A DNA stretch of 64,000 bases, from assembly GCF_014204975.1 (NCBI RefSeq), contig NZ_JACHMM010000001.1, positions 1 to 64,000 on the forward strand, read 5' to 3'. Below are positions 56,865 to 64,000 of this stretch, one piece after another (positions within the stretch are counted from its first letter, which is position 1; every line of letters starts with the position of its first letter). Origin of the DNA: Jiangella mangrovi (GTDB taxonomy: Bacteria > Actinomycetota > Actinomycetes > Jiangellales > Jiangellaceae). The notes under the pieces are model-generated. The model made no database searches, had not been told where the DNA came from, and saw nothing but the letters and a program-made list of their open reading frames with translations. Position numbers and translations under genes: made by a program.

Positions 56865-57640
56865 GAATCGATGGTATCACCGGTGACACCAAACGAGTCC
56901 GAGCGAGCGGGGGGATCGCGGAGCAGGACGGAGGCGCCGTCGTCGAGCATGAGGACGTGGCCGTTGACGAAGCGGCCGCCGGGCCCCGCCAGGTAGACGA
57001 CCGCCGCGGCGACGTCCTCGGGAGTGCCCCAGGTGCCGGTCAGGGTGCCGGACGGGCCGGACTCCGCGCCGGCGGGAGCGATCGGTCCCGGTGCGACGGC
57101 GTTGACGCGGATGCCGTGTGGGGCGAGCTCGCCGGCCAGGCAGTGCGTCAGCATGACCAGCCCGGCCTTGCTGGTCGCGTAGTCAGCGGAGCCGCGCGTG
57201 GGCCGCACCCCCTGGACCGAGCCGATGTTGACGATCAGCCCGCCGCGCCCGGCGGCGGCCATGCGGCGAGCGGTCTGCTGCGCGCAGATGAACGCGCCCG
57301 TGAGGTTGACGTCGAGGACGCGGCGCCACTGGGCCAGCGGCAGCTCCAGCACGGGCCGACCCCGCCAATCAGGGTCCGACGCGGTGACCGCGGCGTTGTT
57401 GACCAGCAGCCCGGGCTCACCGAACCGGGCGACGACGGCGTCCAGCCCGGCCGAGACGGCGGCCTCGTCGGTGACGTCGACATCCAGGGCGAGCAGCGCA
57501 CCGTCCGGCGACGAAGCAAGCGGAGCAGCGACGTCGAACACCGCCACCCGCGCACCGCCGGCCATCAACGCCGACGCGATGGCCGCGCCGATGCCCTGCC
57601 CACCGCCCGTGACCAGCGCGACGAGGCCGGACAGATCCAC
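56861..57640 (-). CDS. Short-chain dehydrogenase/reductase (SDR)
   Basis: A 259-residue classical SDR. The cofactor motif is TGGGQGIGAA, with NNAA, catalytic Ser in NIGSVQG and YATSK (Tyr-x3-Lys). D at the end of beta-2 (VAVFDVAAP) suggests NAD. I start at the GTG at 57640, eight bases after GGAGG; two in-frame GTGs upstream lie within or on top of that site. The last 18 or so residues (RDPPARSDSFGVTGDTIDS) extend beyond the usual SDR end and are encoded by the vapB operator region. It is divergent from the GntR operon. Confidence 0.87.
   Translation of the reverse strand: MDLSGLVALVTGGGQGIGAAIASALMAGGARVAVFDVAAPLASSPDGALLALDVDVTDEAAVSAGLDAVVARFGEPGLLVNNAAVTASDPDWRGRPVLELPLAQWRRVLDVNLTGAFICAQQTARRMAAAGRGGLIVNIGSVQGVRPTRGSADYATSKAGLVMLTHCLAGELAPHGIRVNAVAPGPIAPAGAESGPSGTLTGTWGTPEDVAAAVVYLAGPGGRFVNGHVLMLDDGASVLLRDPPARSDSFGVTGDTIDS
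56873..56890 (-). promoter_or_regulatory. Probable VapBC operator inside the SDR 3' end
   Basis: GGTATCACC (56873-56881) and GGTGACACC (56882-56890) form an 18-bp palindrome with one mismatch per arm pair. It ends nine bases before the antitoxin ATG. Antitoxins of this type repress their own promoters by binding such repeats. It is embedded in SDR codons. Confidence 0.55.
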
Positions 57641-57655
57641 TCGAACCACCTCCAC

Positions 57656-57684
57656 TTGACACTGGAATACTGGTATACCACAAT
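57656..57684 (+). promoter_or_regulatory. Promoter and GntR-type operator of the sugar operon
   Basis: -35 TTGACA (57656-57661), 17-bp spacer, -10 CACAAT (57679-57684). The perfect palindrome TGGTATACCA (57671-57680) fills the 3' half of the spacer and resembles FadR/VanR-type GntR sites. The GntR gene is the first in the operon, so autoregulation is likely. The leader to 57738 has a strong AGGAGG site. Confidence 0.7.
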
Positions 57685-57737
57685 CCCGGCATGCCACGAT
57701 CGTCGTACGTCAGGCATGCAACCCGCAGGAGGACAGA

Positions 57738-58427
57738 GTGGTGGATCAGGTGACGGCGCTCCCCGCGCTCGAGCAGCCCGCGTCCCGGGCCGACCGGGTC
57801 TACGACTCGCTGCGCCGGGCGATCCTCGAGGGCACGCTGCCGCCCGGCCGGGCACTGGTCGAGCGCGAGCTCGGCGAGATGCTCGGCGTCTCGAAGACCC
57901 CGGTGCGCGAGGCGTTGAAGCTGCTGCGCTCGACCGGGCTGGTGGAGATGAACGCCTACCAGGGTGTCAGCGTCCGCCGCCTCGACGAGCACACGGTGAG
58001 CGAGGTCTACACCGCGCGCTCCACCGTCGAGCCGGCCGCGGTCCGGCTGGCGGTCGAGCGGCACGACGTCCCGGACTGGACGTCCGCACGGCAGACCCTC
58101 GAGGAGGCCGAGACGCTGCGGCGGCGCGGCGAGACGACCTCGCTGGTCATCGCGAACCGGCGGTTCCACCGCGAGCTCTACGCCGGCTGTGGCAACGACC
58201 TGCTGTGCGGCTTCCTCGACCAGCTCCAGGACCTGACGGCGTTCGTGGCGACGGCCGGCTGGCGGGTCCGGGCCACGTTCGAGCAGGAGGCCGCGGAGCA
58301 CGAGGCGATGCTCCGCTCGGCCGAGGCCGGCGACGCCGCGGAGGCCGAACGCCTCACGCGCGCGCACATCGACGGCGCCACCCGGACGCTGCTCGAGATG
58401 TTCCGCGGCGCGGAGCCGCAGGCATGA
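57738..58427 (+). CDS. GntR-family regulator (FadR/FCD type)
   Basis: A 229-residue regulator. The N-terminal winged helix (about 12-78) has RVYDSLRRAILEGTLPPGRALVERELGEMLGVSKTPVREALKLL. The helical FCD effector domain (about 85-215) has metal-type residues in the NRRFHRELYAGCGND and EHEAML regions. Two adjacent GTG codons (57738 and 57741) can both serve as start; AGGAGG upstream fits either. It heads an operon with RraA-like, ABC transporter, dehydrogenase and GH3 genes, and probably senses their substrate. Confidence 0.9.
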   Translation: MVDQVTALPALEQPASRADRVYDSLRRAILEGTLPPGRALVERELGEMLGVSKTPVREALKLLRSTGLVEMNAYQGVSVRRLDEHTVSEVYTARSTVEPAAVRLAVERHDVPDWTSARQTLEEAETLRRRGETTSLVIANRRFHRELYAGCGNDLLCGFLDQLQDLTAFVATAGWRVRATFEQEAAEHEAMLRSAEAGDAAEAERLTRAHIDGATRTLLEMFRGAEPQA

Positions 58428-59179
58428 CCGACCTGCAGGAGCGCCTCGACCCCGCCCATCTGGCCGCGCTCGGGTCCGCGAGCACGGCCACCATCTCGAC
58501 GCAGTTGCTGAAGCTCGGGCTGCGCAACACGTTCCTGGCCGGACTGGCCAACCACACACCTCTGGCGCCCCGGCTCATCGGCGAGGCGTTCACGCTGCGC
58601 TACATCCCGGCGCGCGAGGACCTCGACGTCATCGAGGTCTACGACGACTACGACCACCCGCAGCGCCGGGCGGTCGAGCAGATCGGCCCCGGGCAGGTGC
58701 TGGTCATGGACTCCCGCGGCGACGGCCGTGCGGCGTCCGCGGGCAACATCCTGCTCACCCGCATGGCGGTCCGCGGCGCGGCGGGCGTCGTCACCGACGG
58801 GACGCTGCGCGACATGGCCGGCATCAGCGAGCTCAGCATGCCGGTCTATGCCACGGGCGCCTCGGCGATGACGAACCTGGCGCGCCACCACGCCGTCGAC
58901 CTGCAGGTGCCGGTCGCCTGCGCCGGCGTGGCCGTCTACCCCGGCGACGTGCTGGTGGGCGACACCGACGGCGTGGTCTGCATCCCCCGCCACCTGGTGC
59001 CGGTCATCGCGCTGCCGGCCCACGACCAAGAACGCCTGGAGGAGTTCATCCAGGCGAAGATCCGCGGCGGCTCGCCGCTGCGCGGCACGTATCCGCCCGA
59101 CGCCGACACCCTGCGCGAATACCACGAGACGCGGGCCCGAGCGAACGGCGAGTTGCTCATGACGGAGGAGGAGAACTGA
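58424..59179 (+). CDS. RraA-like family protein
   Basis: A 251-residue member of the RraA/class II HMG-aldolase-like fold. The Mg-binding motif lies in AAGVVTDGTLRDMAGI (Arg and Asp of the D-G-x-x-R-D pattern), preceded by GNILLTRMAVRG. Some members are 4-hydroxy-4-methyl-2-oxoglutarate or sugar-acid aldolases, others regulate RNase E; the sugar operon favours a catabolic lyase. The ATG overlaps the GntR stop, and the stop shares a base with the binding-protein ATG (TGATG). Confidence 0.82.
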   Translation: MTDLQERLDPAHLAALGSASTATISTQLLKLGLRNTFLAGLANHTPLAPRLIGEAFTLRYIPAREDLDVIEVYDDYDHPQRRAVEQIGPGQVLVMDSRGDGRAASAGNILLTRMAVRGAAGVVTDGTLRDMAGISELSMPVYATGASAMTNLARHHAVDLQVPVACAGVAVYPGDVLVGDTDGVVCIPRHLVPVIALPAHDQERLEEFIQAKIRGGSPLRGTYPPDADTLREYHETRARANGELLMTEEEN

Positions 59180-60987
59180 TGGGACAGCACATCGCGTCCG
59201 GCAGCTTCGACCGCCGGATGTTCCTGCGGGGCGCCGCGTTCGTCGGCGCCGCCGGCCTCGCCCCCTGGCTCATCTCGGCGTGCTCGAACGGCGGCGGGTC
59301 CGGGTCGGACGGCGGCGCGGGCGAGGGCCTCGGCTCGGAGTTCTTCGAGGTGCCGGCCGACCAGGTCGCGAACCTGTCGGAGGACATGATCCCGGCCGAC
59401 CAGCAGCAGATGACGGTCGAGCAGTGGATGGCGAAGGCCGACGACGCGTTCGACCCGCCGATCGACATCTCGACGATCACCCGCACCAGCACGCCGGTGA
59501 AGTTCCCCGACGGCGACTCGATCGAGGACAACATCTGGACGCGGGCCTACGAGAGCAAGCACGGCATCAAGGTCACGACGCAGTTCGCCGTCGACCAGTC
59601 GCAGTGGGAGCAGCGCGTCAACCTGATGATCGGCTCCGGCGACCTGCCGGACTTCTTCGAGGCCACGCAGGCCCAGCTCGACCAGCTGGTCCGCGCCGAC
59701 CTGGTCGAGGACCTCGCCGACGTCTTCCGCGAGCACGCGTCGGACAAGGTGCGCGCCACCATCCTCGAGGGCGGCCCCATCCCGCTGCAGTCGGCGGTCT
59801 ACGACGGCAAGCTCATGGCGCTGCCGTTCACCGAGCAGAAGGAGCAAGCGCCGCTCTGGTTCATCCGCAAGGACTGGCTGGACAACCTCGGCCTGGACGT
59901 GCCGGAGACGCTGGACGACCTGATCGCCGTCGCCGAGGCGTTCACCACGCAGGACCCCGACGGCCAGGGCACGCCCGGGCGCTACGGCATCGCCGTGGCG
60001 CCGCAGGGGCCGCGCGACCTCGCCTACCTCGAGGCGTTCTGGAACGGCTACCACGCCTACCGGGGCATCTGGATCGAGAAGGACGGCGAGCTCGCCTACG
60101 GCAGCATCCAGCCGGAGATGAAGGCGGCGCTGGGCCGGCTGCAGGAGATGTACCAGGCCGGCCTGCTGCACCCCGAGCTCGGCACCATCACCGAGGAGAC
60201 CCTCTTCGAGGACTGGGGCACCGGCCGCGTCGGCATCCTGCAGGGCCGCGGCTCCGCGACCAGCGGCACCGACGTGCTCAAGGACTCCTACCCCGACGCC
60301 GAGGTCATCGCGATCCCCTGCCTGTCCATCGACGGCGACGTCGCGCGGGTCCAGGTGAACCAGCCGAACGTGCGCAGCGGCGGCGGCTACTGGGTCGTCC
60401 GCAAGGGCTACGAGCACCCCGAGGCGCTGCTGAAGATGCTCGACTTCTTCATCGAGACCTTCTACTTCACCCCGTCCGACGAGGTGCAGACGGCGTTCAT
60501 CTCCGACGGCGTCGAGCCCAACTTCTGGACGCTCAACAAGATCGCCACCTACCGGGCGTACAAGAACACCGACGCCTACCTCACCGTCACCAAGCTGCTG
60601 GACGAGCCGAACCCGGACCTGGCGAGCTACCGGCCGGAGCCGCGGTTCTGGTACGGCCAGATCAAGCCGATCCTCGACGGGCAGCCGTTCACCGGCGTGC
60701 AGTACCGCGGCTACGTCGGCTACTACGGCCCCAACTGCGGCCGGGCGGTCCAGGACCTCTACCGGACCGAGGACCGGTACATGTCCAACGAGTTCTACGG
60801 GGTACCCACGCGCACGATGTCGCAGCGCAAGTCCAGCATGGACAGCCTCGAGGCCGAGACGCTGGTCAAGATCATCCAGGGCACGTCGTCCGTCGACGAC
60901 TTCGACGCGTTCGTCGAGGAGTGGAAGAGCATCGGCGGCGACCAGGTCACCGACGAGGTCAACGAGTGGCGCGCGCAGCAGGCGTGA
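59179..60987 (+). CDS. Sugar ABC importer substrate-binding lipoprotein (LplA-like)
   Basis: A 602-residue extracellular lipoprotein. A twin-arginine-like start DRRMFLRG followed by a hydrophobic stretch and lipobox ISAC (C35) suggests Tat export and lipidation. The mature fold is a family-1 solute-binding protein (FEATQAQLDQLVRADLVEDL, LPFTEQKEQAPLWFIRKDWLD, YWVVRKGYEHPEALLKML) of the large type paired with LplB/YtcP permeases. Such systems take up oligosaccharides or uronates. No ATPase gene is visible in the operon; these transporters commonly share a multitask MsmK/UgpC-type ATPase encoded elsewhere. Confidence 0.9.
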   Translation: MGQHIASGSFDRRMFLRGAAFVGAAGLAPWLISACSNGGGSGSDGGAGEGLGSEFFEVPADQVANLSEDMIPADQQQMTVEQWMAKADDAFDPPIDISTITRTSTPVKFPDGDSIEDNIWTRAYESKHGIKVTTQFAVDQSQWEQRVNLMIGSGDLPDFFEATQAQLDQLVRADLVEDLADVFREHASDKVRATILEGGPIPLQSAVYDGKLMALPFTEQKEQAPLWFIRKDWLDNLGLDVPETLDDLIAVAEAFTTQDPDGQGTPGRYGIAVAPQGPRDLAYLEAFWNGYHAYRGIWIEKDGELAYGSIQPEMKAALGRLQEMYQAGLLHPELGTITEETLFEDWGTGRVGILQGRGSATSGTDVLKDSYPDAEVIAIPCLSIDGDVARVQVNQPNVRSGGGYWVVRKGYEHPEALLKMLDFFIETFYFTPSDEVQTAFISDGVEPNFWTLNKIATYRAYKNTDAYLTVTKLLDEPNPDLASYRPEPRFWYGQIKPILDGQPFTGVQYRGYVGYYGPNCGRAVQDLYRTEDRYMSNEFYGVPTRTMSQRKSSMDSLEAETLVKIIQGTSSVDDFDAFVEEWKSIGGDQVTDEVNEWRAQQA

Positions 60988-61949
60988 CCGAGACCCAGGA
61001 GCGCCGGGCGGCCGGCCACGAGCCGAGCCCCCCGGCACCTCCGAAGCGGCGACGGCGTCGCAGCCGGGTCAGCTCGCGGCCGCTGCACCTGATGCTGCTG
61101 CCGGCGATCGTGCTGGTGGTCATCTACGAGTACGGCCCCATGGTCGGCATCGTGATGGCGTTCCAGGACTACGTGCCGGCGTTCGGGTTCTTCGGCTCCG
61201 AGTGGGTCGGCTGGGACAACTTCGAGTTCGTCCTCAGCCTGCCCGACACCCGGCAGGTGGTCTGGAACACGATCTTCATCGCCAGCATGAAGATCGTGGC
61301 CGGGCTGATCGCGCCGCTGCTCACGGCCCTGCTGCTGAACGAGGTCGGCAAGGCGGCGTTCCGGCGTAGCGTCCAGACCGTCATCTACCTGCCGCACTTC
61401 CTGTCGTGGGTGATCCTGGGCGGCATCCTGATCGACGTCCTGTCGCCGTCGAACGGCATCGTGAACCAGTTCCTGGGGATCTTCGGCGTCGACCCGATCT
61501 ACTTCCTGGGCGACAACGACTGGTTCCCGTACACGCTGGTGGTGTCGGACACCTGGAAGGAGTTCGGCTTCAACACGGTCGTCTACCTCGCGGCGATCAC
61601 GGCCATCGACCCGTCGCTGTACGAGGTGGCGTCGGTCGACGGGGCCGGGCGGCTGCGGCAGACGTGGCACATCACGCTGCCGGGCATGGCGCCGATCATC
61701 GTGCTGCTGGCCACGCTGAGCCTGGGCAACGTCCTGAACGCCGGGTTCGAGCAGGTCTTCGTGATGTACAGCCCGCAGGTCTACGACAGCGGCGACATCA
61801 TCGACACCTTCGTCTTCCGGCTGGGCCTCATCGACTTCCAGTACAGCGCGGCGGCCGCCGTCGGCTTGTTCAAGAGCGTGGTGTCACTGCTGTTCATCGG
61901 CCTCTCGTACTTCCTGGCCTACCGCTTCGCCCGCTACCGGATCTTCTGA
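60984..61949 (+). CDS. Sugar ABC importer permease (LplB-type)
   Basis: A 321-residue permease. After a basic cytosolic tail (KRRRRRSRVSSRPLH) come six helices with the PAIVLVVIYEYGPMVGIVMAFQDYVP segment typical of LplB. The EAA loop is EVASVDGAGRLRQTWHITLPGMAP near 232. The GTG start overlaps the binding-protein stop (GTGA). It pairs with the YtcP-type permease 12 bases downstream. Confidence 0.9.
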   Translation: MTETQERRAAGHEPSPPAPPKRRRRRSRVSSRPLHLMLLPAIVLVVIYEYGPMVGIVMAFQDYVPAFGFFGSEWVGWDNFEFVLSLPDTRQVVWNTIFIASMKIVAGLIAPLLTALLLNEVGKAAFRRSVQTVIYLPHFLSWVILGGILIDVLSPSNGIVNQFLGIFGVDPIYFLGDNDWFPYTLVVSDTWKEFGFNTVVYLAAITAIDPSLYEVASVDGAGRLRQTWHITLPGMAPIIVLLATLSLGNVLNAGFEQVFVMYSPQVYDSGDIIDTFVFRLGLIDFQYSAAAAVGLFKSVVSLLFIGLSYFLAYRFARYRIF

Positions 61950-61961
61950 GAGGAGGCCACC

Positions 61962-62855
61962 ATGCCCGTCGCCACGGCCAAACGCGTCGACAGCCGCCGT
62001 GTGTTCGTCGTCGTCAACTACGTCCTGCTGGGGCTCCTGGCGCTGCTGTGCCTCTTCCCGCTGCTGCACATCCTGGCGCTGTCCTTCAGCTCCAGCGCGG
62101 CGGCGAGCACCGGGCGCGTGGTCCTGTGGCCGGTGGAGTTCACCACGGCCGCCTACGAGTACGCGTTCAGCAACCCGCAGTTCCTGCGCTCGTTCGGCAC
62201 CAGCGTCGAGCGGGTCGTGCTCGGCGTGACAGTGAACATGGTGCTGACGGTCCTGGTGGCGTACGCGCTGTCCAAGGAGTCGCATGTCCTGCGCGGCCGG
62301 ACGGTGTACGTCTGGTTCTTCGTCATCACCATGCTGTTCGGCGGCGGGCTGATCCCGACGTTCATGGTGGTGCAGTCGACCGGCCTGCTGGACAGCATCT
62401 GGGCGCTCGTCCTGCCCAAGGCCGTGCCGGTGTTCAACGTGATCCTGCTGCTCAACTTCTTCCGCGGGCTCCCGCGCGAGCTGGAGGAGGCGGCGTTCGT
62501 CGACGGCGCCGGGCACTGGCGGGTGCTGTGGAACGTGTACCTGCCGCTGTCGAAGCCGGCGCTGGCCACGATCATGCTGTTCACCATCGTGGCGCACTGG
62601 AACAGCTGGTTCGACGGCATCATCTACATGAACTCGCCGGAGAACTACCCGCTGCAGAGCTACCTGCAGACGCTCGTCGTCGAGGACACCCTGAGCGTGC
62701 GCTCGCCGGAGGAGCTGGAGCTCCTCCAGGACATCTCGAACCGCACCTACAAGGCGGCGCAGATCTTCCTCGCCGCGCTGCCGGTCCTCGCGGTCTACCC
62801 GTTCCTGCAGCGCTACTTCGTCAAGGGCATCACCCTCGGCAGCGTCAAGGGCTAG
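61962..62855 (+). CDS. Sugar ABC importer permease (YtcP/LplC-type)
   Basis: A 297-residue permease with six helices. The EAA loop ELEEAAFVDGAGHWRVLWNVYLPLSKPALAT lies near 178, and WNSWFDGIIYMNSPENYPLQSYLQ and the end FVKGITLGSVKG are typical of the LplC/YtcP group. GAGAGGAGG precedes the ATG. It is the second membrane subunit of the importer with LplB and the binding protein. Confidence 0.9.
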   Translation: MPVATAKRVDSRRVFVVVNYVLLGLLALLCLFPLLHILALSFSSSAAASTGRVVLWPVEFTTAAYEYAFSNPQFLRSFGTSVERVVLGVTVNMVLTVLVAYALSKESHVLRGRTVYVWFFVITMLFGGGLIPTFMVVQSTGLLDSIWALVLPKAVPVFNVILLLNFFRGLPRELEEAAFVDGAGHWRVLWNVYLPLSKPALATIMLFTIVAHWNSWFDGIIYMNSPENYPLQSYLQTLVVEDTLSVRSPEELELLQDISNRTYKAAQIFLAALPVLAVYPFLQRYFVKGITLGSVKG

Positions 62856-62883
62856 ATCCCGCCCCATCCCGGAAGGTCACACC

Positions 62884-63876
62884 ATGTCGTTCAGAGCGGC
62901 CATCGTCGGCTGCGGCGCGTTCGGCCGGGTCCATGCCGGCTGCCTCGCCCAGCTCGACGACGTCGAGACGATCGCGTTCTGCGACGTCGCCGAGGAGCGC
63001 GCCCAGGAGCTTGCGCGCGAGTTCGGCGGCGAGTACGCCACCGCCGATCCCGAGAAGGTCTTCGCCGACGGGTCGGTCGACGTCGTCTACATCGCCACAC
63101 AGCACGACTCGCACGCCGACCTGTGCGTCCGCGCGCTCGAGGCGGGCAAGCACGTGCTGGTCGAGAAGCCGCTGGCGCTGACGGTGGACGACTGCCGCCG
63201 GGTGGGCGAGGCGGTCGAGCGGACCGGCCTGCGGCTCATGGTCGGCTTCAAGGTGCGCTACACCGACATGGTCCGCAAGGCCAGGGAGCTGATCCCGGAC
63301 CCCATCGTCGTGACGATGCAGATGATGGACGACCGCTGGCCGGCCGGCGCCTGGACCAACGACCCCGTCACCGGCGGCGGCAACGTGCTCAGCCAGGGCT
63401 GCCACTCCGCCGACCTGCTGCGCTTCGTGTCCGGACGGGACCCGCTCGAGGTGTACGCGGCGGGCGGGAACTACTACCAGCCGTCCGGTGTGGTCGACAA
63501 CCTGACGGCGACGGTGCGCTTCGACGGCGGCGCGGCCGGCAGCTGGGTGCAGGGCGACGCCAGCAGGCCGCCGCTGACCAGCAAGATGTTCCTGCAGCTG
63601 TTCGCCGAGGACGCCTCGGTGACGCTGACCGACCGGCTCACCACGCTCACCTACGCCCGCGCCGGCCAGGAGCCCCAGGTGTTCCGCGGCGGCGAGCCCG
63701 GCTTCCTCGAGGAGAGCCGAGACTTCCTGCAGAGCCTGCGCGACGGAACCCCGCCGCCCATCGACCACGTCGACGGCCTGTTCGCCACCCTCACGGTGCT
63801 GCAGGCCATCGCGTCCGCCCGCAGCGGCCGGCCCGAGCCCGTCGCCGAGCTCGTCACCTCGTGGAGGAACCGATGA
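62884..63876 (+). CDS. Gfo/Idh/MocA family oxidoreductase
   Basis: A 330-residue dehydrogenase. The nucleotide loop is AIVGCGAFGRVHAGCLAQL, with catalytic Lys in EAGKHVLVEKPLAL. The C-terminal domain contains GGNVLSQGCHSADLLRFVSG with the family's His-x3-Asp. It is in the sugar operon after the two permeases, with GGAAGG before the ATG. A sugar or cyclitol released by the GH3 enzyme or imported by the transporter is the likely substrate. Its stop overlaps the start of the GH3 gene. Confidence 0.88.
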   Translation: MSFRAAIVGCGAFGRVHAGCLAQLDDVETIAFCDVAEERAQELAREFGGEYATADPEKVFADGSVDVVYIATQHDSHADLCVRALEAGKHVLVEKPLALTVDDCRRVGEAVERTGLRLMVGFKVRYTDMVRKARELIPDPIVVTMQMMDDRWPAGAWTNDPVTGGGNVLSQGCHSADLLRFVSGRDPLEVYAAGGNYYQPSGVVDNLTATVRFDGGAAGSWVQGDASRPPLTSKMFLQLFAEDASVTLTDRLTTLTYARAGQEPQVFRGGEPGFLEESRDFLQSLRDGTPPPIDHVDGLFATLTVLQAIASARSGRPEPVAELVTSWRNR

Positions 63877-64000
63877 CCCCCGCCGATGACGTCCTGCTCC
63901 CGCTGGTCGGGAAGCTGAGCCTGGAGCAGAAGGTCCGCCTGCTCACCGGCGCGGACCTGTGGAGCACGCACCCGGAGCCGGCCATCGGGTTGGGTCGGGT
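63873..64000 (+). CDS. Glycoside hydrolase family 3 beta-glucosidase-like protein, cut by the window edge
   Basis: Only the first 42 codons are present. MTPADDVLLPLVGKLSLEQKV followed by RLLTGADLWST is typical of the N-terminus of GH3 beta-glucosidases/xylosidases (LSLEEKV-x-L-LTG-x-DFW). There is no signal peptide, so the enzyme should be cytoplasmic. The ATG overlaps the dehydrogenase stop (ATGA) and GGAGG precedes it. Confidence 0.8.
   Translation, partial: MTPADDVLLPLVGKLSLEQKVRLLTGADLWSTHPEPAIGLGR

Noticed and set aside
57656-57684. The TGGAATAC in the SDR/GntR gap as a seventh IclR-type operator.
   Set aside because: The second half does not match TTCCRT; the perfect TGGTATACCA palindrome beside the GntR gene explains the region better.

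Overview
This window is very GC-rich, with strong G/C at third codon positions, frequent GTG starts, 4-base gene overlaps and probable leaderless transcripts. Lipoproteins, an LPDTG-type sortase substrate and many carbohydrate genes point to a saprophytic, soil- or plant-associated actinobacterium. The gene mix (secreted M64 peptidase with a beta-helix tail, BNR propeller proteins, Opp transport, several PhyH oxygenases) would fit a Jiangella-like genome, but that placement is inference. I saw no rRNA, tRNA, CRISPR array, insertion sequence or phage gene.

Layout. (1) 1-8.9 kb: a DUF4389 membrane protein, then a two-component system (1115-3192) and a lipoprotein / periplasmic adaptor / MacB-type ABC efflux operon (3269-6964). 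A nearly identical 18-bp box lies before the regulator and before the efflux genes. An LPDTG cell-wall protein and a stand-alone LigD-type phosphoesterase follow. (2) 9.5-22.7 kb, minus strand: one long operon running right to left, with two Gfo/Idh/MocA dehydrogenases, an FAH-family hydrolase, a complete Opp peptide-type ABC importer, an N-acyl-D-amino-acid deacylase, an IclR regulator, an amidohydrolase and a zinc alcohol dehydrogenase. A divergent class III aminotransferase starts at 22872. (3) 24-44 kb: carbohydrate region with three secreted BNR propeller proteins, a 2-hydroxyacid dehydrogenase, L-rhamnonate dehydratase with its probable lactonase, an AraC regulator, a PhyH dioxygenase, a GH36 alpha-galactosidase, and a PIG-L deacetylase / D-threonine-aldolase-like / six-hairpin operon. 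(4) 43-56 kb: EamA exporter, Mug glycosylase, alpha/beta hydrolase, M64 peptidase, copper amine oxidase, GPP34 protein, APC permease, fibronectin protein, tandem PhyH oxygenases. (5) 56-64 kb: VapBC-like pair coupled to an SDR, divergent from a GntR / RraA / sugar ABC importer / Gfo-Idh-MocA / GH3 operon that runs off the right edge.

Main result. Six promoter regions in sections 2 and 3 carry a 17-bp inverted repeat, ATGGAA-N5-TTCCRT, placed on or next to the -35 box, in five cases as TTGACATGGAA. It matches the TGGAA-N5-TTCCA plan of IclR-family operators, and an IclR gene sits inside one of the linked operons. I infer one regulon joining extracellular BNR enzymes, alpha-galactosidase, deacetylase, Opp uptake and sugar-acid / D-amino-acid catabolism. 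RhmD, its lactonase and the FAH hydrolase further suggest the diketo-hydrolase route of L-rhamnose breakdown, which makes a rhamnose-capped glycan a more likely substrate of the BNR proteins than sialic acid. Three long imperfect palindromes in intergenic DNA (25.2, 39.3 and 53.1 kb) are unexplained.
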